NCBI GenBank assembly: GCA_019188255.1
Contig: JAETXT010000001.1
Span: 5,952,001 to 6,016,000 of the forward strand
Source: Verticillium longisporum
Lineage: Eukaryota; Ascomycota; Sordariomycetes; Glomerellales; Plectosphaerellaceae
Length of the DNA: 64,000 bases
Direction of reading: 5' to 3'
Of this stretch, positions 1 to 12,469 are shown one piece after another. A model generated the notes under the pieces. It searched no databases and was not told where the DNA came from. It saw nothing but the letters and a program-made list of their open reading frames with translations. The first letter of the stretch is position 1. Each line of letters begins with the position of its first letter. The position numbers were made by a program, and so were the translations under genes.

Positions 1-292
1 CGGACATGCACCAAACATGAGTAGCAGTAGAGAGTCATTCCCATCTCAGCCGCTTCAAGCTATCTTTACTCGCGTCGTCATCTCCCAGAATTCTCCTTCT
101 AGCCTCATCTACTTTTTTCTGCAATGTTGTTGAGCCGCAAACCTTTTCTCGCTCGCATGACATGTGGGTTTTCATCTATTCCCGCCTGGGATCGGAGCAC
201 ATCTGTCCCACTTACAGAATGCTTGAGACGGATAAGAATACCAAACAAGCAGCCTTTCTTCCTGGGTACCGTGCCACCAATTGATTAGTGAA

Positions 293-2572
293 TCACATCT
301 TTCCAAGCCTTACCCTCGCAGCCTCATACAAAGCCGCGATATCTTTCCGCCACTGCCCTATGTTCGGTCGTAAAATGCGTCGGTCATAGGTCAGCAGCCC
401 GTTGACCTCGCCCTCGACGTCGGTCGTCTGCGTCCAGACCCCGCCGCTGCAGGCATGCTGCTCAATCTGCTGCCGGAGCTCATGAAGCAGGTCGCCTGAT
501 CGTTGATTGTACGCCTTGAGATCCTTCACAATTTCGTACGTTTCATCAATGCCGTCTATGGCCTGCTTGACGTTCCACAGACTGGGGTCGTGTCAGTAGG
601 TATTTCCCGGGCTCTTCCTCGAAACGAGACGCGGGGAAGGTGGAACGCACTGCTCGATCGAGACATTGTGTCCGATGCCGCCGAACTCGCCCTGTAAGGA
701 GACGCGGCGCGTGTCGTAAGGTGGTACGCCACACTGGGGGCCTGTGTAATGATGGTTGTCCTGGCAGGATCAGCACGAGACTTGACGAGGTGCGCAAACA
801 TCAGGCGAAACGAAAACGTACCGCAAAATCACCGAATCCGTGATCGAACCATCCGCTCACGGCATTAATGAGCCTTGTTGGGTCGAGGCCGCGTATGATA
901 TCAACCAGCTTCTCCTCCGGCCATGGAGGAGACCGCAGCTGCCCCCAGCCCTCGTTATAGATGACCTTTGGAAACACCGCGTCATCAGCTTTCTTCCCAC
1001 ATCTGTAGTGTTCGTTGTTGCTTACCCATGTGAAAATGGAGGGGAAATTCTTGTGTTGCTGAACAATCGTCTCTATCTGGCGTTGGTATTCTTCCTGCTG
1101 CGCAGCATCCGGATGACCCGTGCCTGCATCGTCTGGTGGCAAGCTTGGCATGTCTTGCACCACCATCAATCCCAATTCGTCACAGGCGTGATAGAACAAA
1201 TCAGGTTCAATTTTGATCTGCAGGGCATGAACTTTAGGTGGGGCTCTGCGATGTTTTTGGTGCAGCTTGGGATGGCTTACATGCTTGCGCAGCATATTAA
1301 ATCCGAGGCTTTTGAGCACGCGCAGGTCATAAATGAGGGCGTCGCGGCTTGGCGGCGTGTAGAGACCATCTGGCCAGTATCCTTGGTCCAGGGTTCCAAA
1401 TTGAAAGACGAACTCGCCATTCAGGAGTGGTCGGGGGATTCCATCGACCACACCTGTTGAGATGCTGCGAAATCCAGTGTAGCTAGAAATTTGGTCACTG
1501 CCCATTGTGAGAGAAAGCCGGTAGAGCACCGGGTGAGAAGGAGACCACAGGTGAGGGCTCTTGACCTGGACTTCGAAGGGACTATTGGATTGGCCCGAGC
1601 CCTTTACTACAAGCTTGCCGTCGGCATCGTAGACAGACACCTCGACATGCGGGGATATCTGCGCCTGCGAGTTGTGGGCAAAGACCACCACTGTTGCATG
1701 TCAGTTTTCTCTGTGGCCCAGCCAGGCCTAGAAGGCTATGGACCAACATTTGCCATCCATGTTTGCTTCAATGTCCAGTTGTGTCATGTGGTTCACCGGC
1801 ACGCTCTCGACCCAGACTTGCTGCCAAATACCCGAGCAAGGCCTGTACCAGATATGCCGCGGATTTTTGGATTGCTTGCCGACGGGGATGACATGCGGTT
1901 TCACGTCTGTAGGGTCATGAACGTAAACAAGTCTGTGAACACGTCAGCATGGCAGAGTCCTCAGATGACAGGTGTAAGGGGCTGGTCGTTCGGGTATAGC
2001 CCGTAACAGCAGGTTCTTGCCATGTGCTATGCTTACAAGTCGTTCGCCCCCTCAGGCCGCAGATGTCGAGTGACATCAAGACTAAAGCGAGAATATCCTC
2101 CGACATGGGAGCCAACACGTTCACCGTTGACAAAAACCTTGGCCTCATAGTCTACCGCTTCAAAGTGAAGCAAGACCATCTGCCTTTCCCAGTGTGCAGG
2201 GACCTCAAATGTAGTTGCGAACCACATCCGCGTGACGTTCAATTCTTGCAATCCGGACAGGCCGCTCTCGATACACGACGGGATGAGGACCTCGCGCTCC
2301 AGAGGGCGTCCCGGGAGAAATTTGACGCCCTTCTTCTCTTCTGCCGGCTGGTACGTCCAGATCCCGTTCAGGCTCTGCCAGGCGTCGCGGACAAGCTGCG
2401 GGCGGGGGTGCTCGGGCCATGAGTCTGTTCCGACCTTGTAGGTCCAAGGCGTGTCGAGGGGCGGCTTTTGAACCTTGTAAGGGATTGGTTTGCGTGCATC
2501 TTGGGCGCAGGACCGTTGTGTCAAGCTGGCTAACCCCAGGACAGAGAGCACGAGGCAAGGCGTGAGGTGCAT
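293..2572 (-). CDS. Secreted glycoside hydrolase family 2 enzyme (beta-galactosidase/glucuronidase-like), 7 exons
   Basis: The spliced product is 621 residues. Exons on the minus strand are 2572-2037, 1932-1748, 1690-1281, 1217-1026, 965-822, 760-651 and 581-293; all phases agree. It starts with a signal peptide (MHLTPCLVLSVLGLASL), followed by a jelly-roll sugar-binding domain, an Ig-like domain and a TIM barrel. The presumed acid/base is E446 in VIYNEGWGQ and the nucleophile E514 in GEFGGIG, which fits a retaining beta-glycosidase acting outside the cell. The substrate cannot be told. An upstream in-frame codon would add 16 residues, but only the Met at 2572 gives a signal peptide. Intron 1691-1747 has an unusual GTTGGT donor and is the least certain. 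Introns 1218-1280 and 966-1025 are 63 and 60 nt with no stop codon, so they can be misread as coding. Confidence 0.85.
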
Positions 2573-3158
2573 GGTGATGACGTGATGGGTCTGGTTGCGA
2601 CTTTGGTGACAAGCCGGCAATGTCTGGCAGGCGATTGAGTGTCCCGAGCAGGGAACATGAAACGTGGTCAGGCCGGAGCTGTGAATGTGGTCGTGTTGTT
2701 GTTTCTAGGTACCTATGTGTTCTAAATTGAGTTGAGCGATCCGGCTGGAGGTTGTTTGGAGTGCTGCTACTCCGCACGATCGCCGGTCGTAGCTGCCGTT
2801 GAGGCATGCATGTCAAACGCAAACCTTCTGCCGCCATGTCTCATGTACGCTTTCCCTGGTTCATGTCCTCGCAAAACGGCTCCATTTCATGTGTGCATCT
2901 TGACAACAAGTATGATCTAAAGATATAATTAACTTGGGTACGTGTGAGCTAAGGAATGACGGTTGAGGGGTAGCGAGTCAAAGCGAAAGGTATGACACGA
3001 TAGAGATGGGGGATGGTGGATGGGGGTACAAGATTGGAATGGTTAGGGACTTAGGTCATGGCAGGCACCGGATCAGTCATGGGTGAGTCCAGATCCTGTT
3101 GCTAATAGGAGCTGAGAAGCTCAATTCATGCACTACCTATTTATTACCTGACCTTACG

Positions 3159-3168
3159 GTATATAAAG
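3159..3168 (+). promoter_or_regulatory. TATA-like element, distal fumarase promoter
   Basis: GTATATAAAG lies 441 bp before the fumarase ATG. A transcript from here could include the whole presequence and a long leader. Confidence 0.35.
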
Positions 3169-3310
3169 ACTCGCCATGGAATCTAGGTACATCAAGTTCA
3201 GTACATGCTGACATGGAGGGTTCGGAGAATTCCCGTTTCCAAGTACCGACGAGCTCATCAGCCACATTGCAGCCGTCGTGGGGCATCTTGGGTCTTGAGG
3301 CTGACACCAG

Positions 3311-3350
3311 CTGCCTGACAGCCTGACAGCCTGGCAGCCTGGCAGCCTGG
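3311..3350. repeat. Short tandem repeat, GCCTGRCA-type unit
   Basis: About four to five copies of an 8-10 bp unit (gcctgaca / gcctggca) lie in the fumarase upstream region. It is non-coding. Confidence 0.7.
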
Positions 3351-3513
3351 GTCCTGGTTCGTACATGGCACCTGGGTCCAGGTACGTACATGGTAGCTCA
3401 ACATGGCCCCGGGTGTGCCCGGGTCGACGAACATTTGTTGGGTGAAGCCGCCGGCGCGACAAGCAAAATACTCCCATCAACTCCGACAGCACTCCCGACA
3501 GCATTCCCCTCCC

Positions 3514-3522
3514 TATAATAAA
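3514..3522 (+). promoter_or_regulatory. TATA-like element, proximal fumarase promoter
   Basis: TATAATAAA lies 87-95 bp before the first fumarase ATG. The spacing suits a core promoter with a short leader. Confidence 0.4.
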
Positions 3523-3608
3523 CTCGCCTGCATCCTCGGCTTGCTCTGCTCCATCCACCAGCCAATCGATCCCCCTCCGCTTGCGCGCACCCCGCTCGGC
3601 TGGTCACT

Positions 3609-4697
3609 ATGAACGTCCTTAAGCACGCCGCCGTCCCAGGACGGTACGCCTTTGCCCGCGCCGCCGCCAACACCACCTCCCGATACCAAGTCCGCACCAC
3701 ACGAACGCTGCACACGACCATGGCCAGCATGTCCTCCTCCACACGAACCGAGACAGACGCCTTTGGCGCCCTCCAGGTCCCCGCCGACAGGTACTGGGGC
3801 GCCCAGACCGAGAGGTCCCTGGAGAACTTCAAGATCAACCAGCCCCAGGACCGCATGCCGCCACCCATCACCAAGGCCTTTGGCACCCTCAAGGCCGCCG
3901 CCGCCACGGTCAACATGCGCTACGGCCTCGACGAGACGATCGGCAAGGCCATCCAGCAGGCCGCCGCCGAGGTCGCCGAGGGCAAGCTGCTCGACCACTT
4001 CCCCCTCGTCGTCTGGCAGACGGGCTCCGGCACCCAGTCCAACATGAACGCCAACGAGGTCATCACGACCCGCGCCATCGAGATCCTCGGCGGCGAGATG
4101 GGCTCCAAGAAGCCCGTCCACCCCAACGACCACGTCAACCGCAGCGCCTCGTCCAACGACACCTTCCCCACCGTCATGCACATTGCCGCCGTGCTCGAGA
4201 TCGAGTCGGAGCTCATCCCCTCCATCCAGAGCCTGCGCGACGCCCTGCAGGCCAAGGTCGACGACTTTGACGCCAAGAAGATCATCAAGATCGGCCGCAC
4301 CCACCTCCAGGACGCCACGCCCCTGACCCTCGCCCAGGAGTTCTCCGGCTACGTCGCCCAGCTCGACGCCGGCATCGCCCGCGTCCGCTCCTCGCTGCCC
4401 GACCTGCGCCTGCTCGCCCAGGGCGGCACCGCCGTCGGCACCGGCATCAACACCTTCCAGGGCTTCGCCGAGGGCATCGCCGACGAGGTCTCCCGCATGA
4501 CGGGCACCGAGTTCAAGACGGCGCCCAACAAGTTCGAGGCCCTCGCCGCCCACGACGCCATCGTCCAGGCCCACGGCTCCCTCAACACCCTCGCCGGCTC
4601 CCTCAGCAAGATCGCCCAGGACATCCGCTACCTCGGCAGCGGGCCCCGCTGCGGCCTCGGCGAGCTCAACCTGCCCGAGAACGAGCCCGGCAGCAGC

Positions 4698-4738
<41 letters not shown>

Positions 4739-5242
4739 CACCATGGTCTGCGCCCAGGTCATGGGCAACCACGTCGCCACCACCATTGGCGGCATGAACG
4801 GCCAGTTTGAGCTCAACGTCTACAAGCCCCTCGTCATCCGCAACCTGCTGCACAGCGTCCGCATCCTCAGCGACGGCATGCGCTCGTTTGAGAAGAACCT
4901 CGTCGTCGGCCTCGCCGCCAACGAGCAGAAGATTGCCAGCATCATGCAGGAGTCGTAGGTTTCCCGTCCCGTCCCTTTCATCTCGTCTTGTTCCACATCT
5001 CGTGTTGTTCTACATTTCGCGTCGTTCCAGACACCAGCTAACCCGCATACAGCCTCATGCTCGTCACCTGCCTGAACCCCAAGATCGGATACGACATGGC
5101 CAGCAAGGTCGCCAAGAACGCCCACAAGAAGGGCCTCACCCTCAAGGAGAGCGCCATGGAGCTCAACGCCCTGACCGAGGAGGAGTTTGACACGCTGGTG
5201 AAGCCCGAGCTCATGATCGGCCCCGCGGAGTACAAGCCGTGA
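3609..5242 (+). CDS. fum1: Fumarate hydratase, class II (mitochondrial/cytosolic)
   Basis: The product interconverts fumarate and malate in the TCA cycle. Two exons, 3609-4954 and 5053-5242, join across a 98-nt GT-AG intron (donor GTAGGT, acceptor CATACAG) to give 511 residues, the usual fungal size. Residues 1-37 form a basic, Ser/Thr-rich mitochondrial presequence ending in RTTRTLHTT. The core starts near [18 protein letters not shown]. The fumarase/aspartase signature [13 protein letters not shown] is at residues 361-373, and [14 protein letters not shown] and SSNDTFPT are also present. A second in-frame ATG at 3720 in a strong context (ACCATGG) would give a cytosolic form lacking the presequence. 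Dual localisation is known for fungal fumarase, but here it is inference. No lesion was seen. Confidence 0.97.
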
Positions 5243-5260
5243 GAGAGAGAGAGAGAGAGA
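5240..5260. repeat. (GA)n microsatellite
   Basis: About ten GA units overlap the fumarase stop codon region and lie in its 3' UTR. Confidence 0.9.
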
Positions 5261-7023
5261 CCAAAACTTAGAGGAGTGAAATGGCAAGACCAGGAGGGGC
5301 CCGAGTGTATGAGAACTAGACGGTATCGTTGAAGACGGGAAAAGGGGAACGGCATCACATGTACACCAACCTAAAAGCATCATGCCATGCGTCACGTAGC
5401 CAGCGGGGTCTTTGCATAATTACTTTGCTGTGAATTGCCGAATCCCTTGAGCAGGTTTACACATCTTTGGATCTTGCCTATTGTAATGTGAAGTGCCATG
5501 GGTATTCATTCTGGAGTCAACATGTAATTCGAGCACTGAGGTGGTTTGAAGAATGCACGATTGTATGGTGTCTCCATGCCGCCTAGAACGATTAAGAGAA
5601 CCTAGTCTCGACATGCATTGTGAGATCTCGGCCAAATTTGGGAGCAAGGTCATTCATGGTGCTTCAATCTAGGTAGCTTGAAGTCCCGGCTTCCATTTTC
5701 AGTCTTGATCTTCTTCCATTGGTAGAAGATAGTAGAGAGCGACCAGAAGCGGAAGGTTAAAAACTTGCCGACAAGCTAGATGAAACCACTTTCATGCATC
5801 ACGGAGGACGAGGATGCATACAACGCTCGGGGTCGCTGAAGATAGGCATAGCTGAGGACCGCGTGTGCCGTCCTACCACGACGATAGAACAGCATGGCCA
5901 AATTCAGACGACACCAGAGGAAGGCGCCAATAGCATGGGCAAGCCAAGTCCAGTCCTCAGAACCCATCCCCACAACCCTAATAACACCACTTGTCGTGGC
6001 GACGCTCTGCCATGACCACGTGCTCACCCATGTCCAGTCTCTCGAAGGAACCCCATTCGTGCTATCCACACGGGGAAGAGAGCAGGCATCGGCTGAAAAC
6101 ACCTAATCAGGACCTTGCGGGACCCCACGATGCCATAACCCCCCAGCAGGGAATGGCCTTGAGCCAGCGATAGCTGAAAGAGGCCACAGCATGGCTAATT
6201 CATCGGGTCTCAGATCTCAACGATCTAGAACCCAGCTGCATGCGATCAGATTCCCTTTCCTGACCAAGGTGCCGCTCGTTGACCACCTCTCAAGTATGGG
6301 CGTCCGAAGGCTTGTCATATACCAAGCTCCATGCCATCAACACCACCACAAACACCACCAAGCCCAGCTCCAACGGCAAGGCGCAACAAGGCATACACAA
6401 AACACCAGCTTTGCCGACTTGCTCCCATCGGACACATAGACCATTGCCCGCAGCACCGAATTCCCAAACCAATAGCGCCAACGCCTTGCACAGCGTCCTC
6501 CAGGGGTCCTTCTTCAAACGTCTTGGCGCGGGCCGCCAACACCCCCACGTGCTCCAGCGGCTGGCCCACGACCCCCGACGACATGGGGAATCGCGGAAGC
6601 GCATCCGGGCCCCTTTCCACGTGAGGGCGAGGTCGTGCTAGACAGCAACGGCATCTTCAACCCCCCCCCCCGTATCCAAGGCGCCGCGCTCCTCCAATTG
6701 TGTCGACGCAGGCTGGAAGGGAAGGGGCCTGACGCGATGGGCAAGCTCGAACAAAATGTGGTGCTGCCCCGCGGCGATCCCCCTCCTCGCTCCAAGAGCT
6801 TGGGACGTCCCACCACCACGGGGCCCTTGAACCGGCGCTGGACTCACTCGAAGCCAGTCATTTTCTTGCTTTTCCTTTACGTCCAGGAGCTTTCCCCCAG
6901 TCGACCTTTCTGTGAGACCACAGCAACGAGAGCTGCTAGATCGACAAGGCGCGCGCACGAACCCCCTCGAGGCCACAGTCGATGACACAAGTCGAGCCCT
7001 CGTGACCAAGGCCAGACGCGGAA
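5261..7023. other. Intergenic region, nothing recognised
   Basis: 1.76 kb contains the fumarase 3' UTR and the upstream region of the SH3 gene. Short frames on both strands overlap one another, lack recognisable motifs and are not supported as genes. A run of nine C's occurs near 6661. Confidence 0.6.
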
Positions 7024-9798
7024 ATGGCCGTCGACGTGGAAGAGCTGATCATCACTCCCTTCCAAGAGGTGGTCGAACGGGGTCAAGATGCCGTGACCAA
7101 CGCTCAGGCCGCCGAAGATGACGACCCCGAGATGGCGACCCAGATGGCGCGCGCCGCCCAGGCCCTCGTCAAAGAAGGGGACCGCGCCTTGAAGAGGCTG
7201 CAGCCGATCTGGGACGCCCACGTTGACAAATTCGGTGACGCATTCAAGGACGCCATCCGTGACAGTGGTGAGTCTTGCTCGCAATATTGTATCTGTCGAG
7301 ATGCCCACAAGAAGCTGACCGCGCAAAGATGAAATCGCAGAGAAGCGGCGCGCCCTGGAGGACCTGCTGTATGACTTTGAGGACTACATCGAGCTCGATT
7401 CGTTCGATCTCGACAAGTTTGCGGAGCTGCAGGCGGCTACAAAGTCATTCGCGCTGGATGCCTTGAACATTGTCAAACGCTTAAAGGTCGAGGCGCCAGT
7501 ACCAACCCCTCCAACACCGAAATCACCAATCCACACATTTCCACCCCTGCCGCCCCTGCCACCCTCAAGATCGGGCACCCGAGCGAGCTCGCGGCCCACA
7601 ACTCGCGGAGGAGCGGTCGACTCGCCGGCAGACGGCTTCCAGAACATCTCGCAGTTCCCTCCTCCGCCTCTACCTGGAAGTACTCAGGACGAAGGATCTG
7701 CCAATAGCAACGCGAGGCATCGCAATTCAAGCGGAACCCGTCAGCAGCGACGTACGTCAGGGCTGCAACGCGCCGGGACCACCAGTTCCCGCGCATCGTC
7801 TGTTCAAGCAGCAGACTCCCAGGCGATGCCGCTTCGAAGGGTCGACTCGTGGACTACAGCCGTATCCACGAGGCAGCAGAACGAGCCAACTGCTCAACAC
7901 CAGCCTCCACCGCAGCAAGCGCAAAAATCGCCCATAGCCCATGTGTTGCGAGCTGACGGCAAGTCGTCCGGCCTCGATGTCCTCGGTGACGAATTGGACC
8001 GCGTTCGTATTGTTCCCGAACCTCGCAGACTGTCTCCTCCCGCCCCGTCATCCTCGCCCCGGATATCGGAATGGGTGACTGACCAGACGAGTGAGCCGCA
8101 CCCGGGCGTTCGCCGTTATATCGCGGGAGATAGACCCCCTGAGCACGCCGGCATGGCCAAGATTGCGACGCGCGTTACTGTTGAGCCTCCGGTGATCCAC
8201 AGCCGGACCTATCGCAATGGCTATACTTATGGCTCGCCTGTGGACAATACCGGGTATACGTCTGCAAACTCCGTCTTCGACCCCACCAGCCCTTCGACGA
8301 CGAACCGGACATCTCTCTTCTCAGAACCGAACACATCGTCTGCTGGGCCCTCCCCGCACATCAATCCCAATAACGACTCCCGAGGCGCCTCGCACGGGAC
8401 CTTTTACTCAGAAAGCGATCACATGGCACCGTTGATGCTTCCGCCCTTGTCCGAACATGACGATGGCTTGATGCTTGCGGACGAGACAAGAACAGTGAGA
8501 TCAGAAACAAGTGGGACGCAGATCCGTACCATCTCAACAGGCGCAAGAGAGACAGCGTGTCAGATTGGACGAAAGAGCTCGTTCCACCAGCTCAAAGGAT
8601 TTTGCGATGGCGCCGAGCTATTCAAGAAGAGCGAGCATGCACGCGGCATGAAACAGGCCTCCATATATGTGAGTTCTCCGATATGCGTGGCTCTCAAGCT
8701 CGGTGTAACTGACAAGCTACGATGCAGGGCCAGCTTGTCGCAGTCGGCCGCTGCACCAGCTGCGAGTTCTATCTCGTACACAGTGAGATGACACGCGACC
8801 TGGAGAGAGACTGTAAGTTGATCATTGATGGTATAACGAGGTTCTTTTACTGATGATACTGCAGCTCGAGCAAACTTTATGAAATTCAATGTTGTTTACC
8901 GGCTTCGCTTCATGTTCAAGTCGCACATGACGACCAAGAACCTGACCGAAGTCAGATATGCCTGCCTCTTTTGTACACAGACTGGACACACCGTGAGACA
9001 CGGTGACGCCACAGCCTTTGTCTCCCAGGAACAGCTCCTTCGCCATCTGTCGCAACATCCACAACCTTTGCCTGAGATTCCGGGAGTGACCGTACTGTAC
9101 GGAAAGGTGGAGGCAGGCCACGAGCTCGAAGAGGACTACGACCTGCACTTTCCAGATCCGCCGGCACCAAGCCCAGTGCCTGAGGCGACATTAATTATGT
9201 TGCCAACCGCCACAGCGATCAAGAGTAACGTGAAGCGTTACGGCGAGGTAGCGCCAGTAGCACCGGACGGGACCGACGATGTGCTCAAGTTCCTGATCGG
9301 CGCCCAGATTGTGGGGGTTGAGTTCCCTGAGGAATGGGGTGGAAAGTGGTGTAGAGGGTGGCATGATGGCGAAAAAAAGGCGTTTCCGTCGAAAATGGTT
9401 GAAATCGAAGGTCCGAAACAAAACGAGGTTTCTTTGAATGCGCACAGCCGGATTTCCGTTACCGCTCGGTGGAAGTGGAATCCAAAGGATGGCGCACGAA
9501 CTGGCTGGTTACCCCTTGAAAAGGGGGATGTTATTCAGAACGTCGGCTGTGAGTGGAATCCAATGGACACGCGTTCGACAGGCATGCTGACTGTAAGGAT
9601 ATAGGGGTATACCAGGATCACTGGTGTTGGTCGGGAACGAACAACAAGGGCAAGTACGGTGTATTCCCAGCATCGCATGTCGACCCAAACTCGTTGAAGG
9701 AGGGGCGAGAACCAACGAGGAAACCGACCAGCAAGGGGCTCTTCAGTCGCAGACGAGTGAGCATCAGTACTGAGTCGTCATATAGTGGCGAGCGATGA
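7024..9798 (+). CDS. Tandem SH3-domain adaptor-like protein, 5 exons
   Basis: Exons 7024-7267, 7329-8668, 8728-8812, 8865-9548 and 9605-9798 splice to 848 residues; all introns are 52-61 nt with GTGAGT or GTAAGT donors. The N-terminal 150 residues are acidic and helical. The middle (about 155-520) is Ser/Pro-rich and probably disordered, with poly-Pro stretches such as PPLPPLPPSR. A conserved globular stretch follows (GQLVAVGRCTSCEFYLVHSE, then a segment with Cys pairs CLFC). The C-terminus holds two SH3-like folds: about 695-740 (EEWGGKWCRGWHDG, AFPSKMVEI) and about 752-815 (GWLPLEKGDVI, WCWSGTN, GVFPASHVD). This suggests a scaffold binding proline-rich ligands. I do not recognise a named orthologue. 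Confidence 0.85.
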
Positions 9799-10074
9799 GA
9801 ATGTGAGAAGATACAGGGACAGTGAACGGCACATGCCGCTGACCTTGGGGGTAGCATCGAGGAATCGAGTGGTAAACATTCTGGTCCGGAGGACGAGATA
9901 TAAAGTCTGTACGTATTGTGACAGGGCTCCGCGGCTCTAGCTACGATCGCGGGCCCCTCGCGGGGTCATCAGAGTAGGGTATCTGTCAATAGATTAAGCA
10001 GTGGGCACAATTATGCAGATGGGGGAGAACCTGCTTACCATGGCGGTCGTTGACATCATTCTGCGTTTCTTCTC

Positions 10075-10655
10075 TCATTTCAGTGTGATAGCAGCCTCCA
10101 GGCAGCTCACTTTCCGTACTCGGCTGTCGTCTCCTCCAAACTCATCACCCTCCATCACAACATCATCCACGGTGGCGACTGTCCGCGTCCTCACTTGTAC
10201 CTGACAGTCTGGCTGCTGTTCGAACCAGCTGGCCACGCTCAACGTCTTCTCAATAGCCTTTCCTGTGCCCAGTACCAACACCTCGCAATTGCTTTCGCCC
10301 ACGGTGCTGGTGTCTCGATTCAAGAGATTGACACGTTGGGCAAGACTCAGTTTCTTGGTAGATGGAGCCCGGTCTTGCAGCGACCGATCAAGTTGCTTCC
10401 GCACACGTTTGACGACGGACATGAACGGTGTCGATGACGAAACATAGATGAGGCGTTCATTGGACGAGGCCGGTTGTTGGCGGCGGGGAATCGCACGCTT
10501 TTGGATCTTGGAGCCTGGAGAGGTCAGTCATGTCAAGGGTCTGCAGCCAAGGGAGCTTGCTCACCTTCGGCGAGTCGTGGCAGCTTTTCATGACGGTAAG
10601 GCAGCTGGATGGTGTTGGCCGTCTTGCGGCCAGACTCTGGTAGGTTTGGCGCCAT
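10075..10655 (-). CDS. pop7: RNase P/MRP subunit Pop7 (Rpp20), Alba-like
   Basis: Two exons (10655-10565 and 10514-10075) join across a 50-nt intron with donor GTGAGC and acceptor CTCCAG to give 176 residues. The Alba-type core runs from IYVSSSTPFMSVVKRVRKQL through VLVLGTGKAIEKTLSVASWF to a TVATVDDV strand pair; the GTGKAIEK motif is typical of Pop7/Rpp20. The protein binds the P3 helix of RNase P and RNase MRP RNA with Pop6/Rpp25, for pre-tRNA and pre-rRNA processing in the nucleus. The short first exon starts MAPNLPESGR. It is divergent from the Rav2 gene, with a 600-bp shared upstream region. Confidence 0.88.
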
Positions 10656-11255
10656 GGTAGGCAGCGATATATGGTGTGTCGTCGTTTGGATGTGTCGTGG
10701 TTGGTACGCATGAGAAAATTATCCTCGTCTCCAAGTTCCAGGCGTAGCAGGGATATCTCCAGCAGCCTGGGGGTATTTTGCCTGCCTGTTGTTTTGAGAT
10801 AAACCGTGGATGAAAGCCTGAAAGAACTGTATATGAAGCAGGATGTACTGTGATTGCGGCGGCTTCTGAAAGGAAAAAAGAAGTGACGGTGAGATGATAG
10901 TATCATACATCTGTCAGTCTCCACCAGTCCAAGCCGCCAGGTGTCGCACCTGCCCAACAGCCAGAGGCAGGCGTAGGCGTGCCTGAAGAATGACAAGGGC
11001 AGGTGCAAGCAGGTGGCTCCTGCGGCTCCAGCAGTGGGTCCACCAGGCCCCGCTAGTGCCAGGATGACGATGGCCCTGTCAGCGGGCACTGGCGCTGATG
11101 CTGGCTGGAGCTTGGCCTAAAGACATCCACGTCGCAACTCGCAACCCCCGGCGCATGGTATCGCGAGCCACAACAACGGTTCTTTCAGCTGTCGAACCCA
11201 GCATGGCTGCCTGCGCGACACACAAGTCCACCACTCCTCAGCACACATAGCCATC
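10656..11255. promoter_or_regulatory. Divergent promoter region between pop7 and the Rav2/Rogdi gene
   Basis: 600 bp separate two start codons facing away from each other. No coding signal or clear TATA box was seen. Confidence 0.55.
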
Positions 11256-12469
11256 ATGTCCATTGACATCTGGCCACCTGTCTCTCCTGAAGAGCTCAAG
11301 GTGAAAAAGGAGCAGTCCCATGTGAGTGTTTCGATATCTCGCCATGCCTCCTTCAGCGACCTTGCCATGCCCCAAAGCCCATCATGCCTCGTTCCTCAGC
11401 ATACTCCTCGCGCCGCAGACTCTCTACGACATCTGTCAATTCCATGGTGCTAATAAAGATTTCCACCGGCTGCAAGGCCCGCGAGTTAGCATGGATCCTC
11501 GAGGAGACACGCACCGTCATGACCGAGCTCAAGCATGGTCTTGACGGCTGTTATGCGCTCCTCGCTCCCATCGACCCCGGAAGCACGCTCGTCCTCAGCA
11601 CGCACCGCAACGAGAAAGTCAAGGGACACATCACACGGGTCGGAACGAGGATAGTGAAAGGAGTAAGCTCATCCATCCGAGTGCCAAATCCCTGGACTCA
11701 TGAGGAACCATGGCGTTGACCTTGCCCTCCCCCGCGTCAGACCATCCACCTCCAGCTGCGGACGCTCCCGAGCCAGAGCGTCGCCCTCGACCCCCAGAAT
11801 CCGATCCACATCCCCTCGCTCGAAGCGCTGGGCACGCACCTCTCCGAATCCGTCAAGCTCCTCGCCCTCGCCCTCGACTCGCCGCCCTCGCCCCGCCCTA
11901 TAGCCGACCACCTCCGCGCCCTCTCCATCTCCCTCGCCGCCTCGACCGCCCTCCTGCGTGGCCCGCCCCTCGAGTCCCCCGACCCCTCGTGGCAGCACGC
12001 CTCCTGGCCCCAGGCGCACTTTGCCCCGCCGCTGCCGCCCAACATCGCCTTCCACCTCTTCCTGCAGGAGGCCACCCTCGTGCTGGCCCTGCGCGCTCTC
12101 GAGCCCGCCGACGCGCCGCAGCACTTTGGCCTCAAGCTCGGCCTCGCCCTCGGGACCTATCGCCGCCTCGAGCACGACGAGATGGACCACGTCTATCCGT
12201 TTCGCTACAGCCGCCTCACGGCTGGCGGGTCGCGCCACGTCCACCGTGGGGAGTCCGTCGAGCGCCGGCCTACTGGGTTTCACGAGGCAGACGATGATCT
12301 CGGCCCCGGAAGCGGCGCCGTCGACGTCTACGTGCGCGAGAAGGTGCGGGTTGAGACGGCGGACCCGAGCCTGCTGAGCCTGTATGCCAAGCTCCTCGCG
12401 CTGGGCAACACGCTGGCTCAGGCGAGGAGGAACCTAGCAGCCGTCATGGGCGAGGAGGTGGATGACTGA
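11256..12469 (+). CDS. rav2: RAVE complex subunit Rav2 / Rogdi-like
   Basis: Exons 11256-11321, 11477-11662 and 11741-12469 splice in phase to 326 residues. The first intron (155 nt) has donor GTGAGT and a GCTAAT branch site; the second is 78 nt with GTAAGC. Diagnostic Rogdi/Rav2 stretches are SIDIWPPVSPEEL at the start, LDGCYALLAPIDPGSTLVL, and HITRVGTRIVKG continuing into TIHLQLRTLP. The C-terminal half is helical (leucine-rich segment near FHLFLQEATLVLALRALEP). In yeast, Rav2 works with Rav1 and Skp1 to reassemble the vacuolar V-ATPase; the same role is inferred here. It is convergent with the NIPSNAP gene. Confidence 0.85.

Larger units (their letters stand above)
2573..3608. other. Intergenic region between GH2 and fumarase (divergent promoters)
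   Basis: No coding potential is seen. It holds a perfect palindrome TAGGTACCTA at 2706-2715 upstream of the GH2 gene. Two TATA-like elements (3159-3168 and 3514-3522) and an imperfect short tandem repeat (3311-3350) lie upstream of fumarase. Confidence 0.6.

Noticed and set aside
3513..4853. 446-codon open frame antisense to fumarase
   Set aside because: It is an artefact of GC-rich third positions in the sense gene; the antisense product is a low-complexity Gly/Val/Leu/Ala string with no domain.
10195..10230. TTCGAAC resembling a tRNA B box
   Set aside because: It lies inside the pop7 coding sequence (ASWFEQQ) and no acceptor or anticodon arm can be drawn around it.
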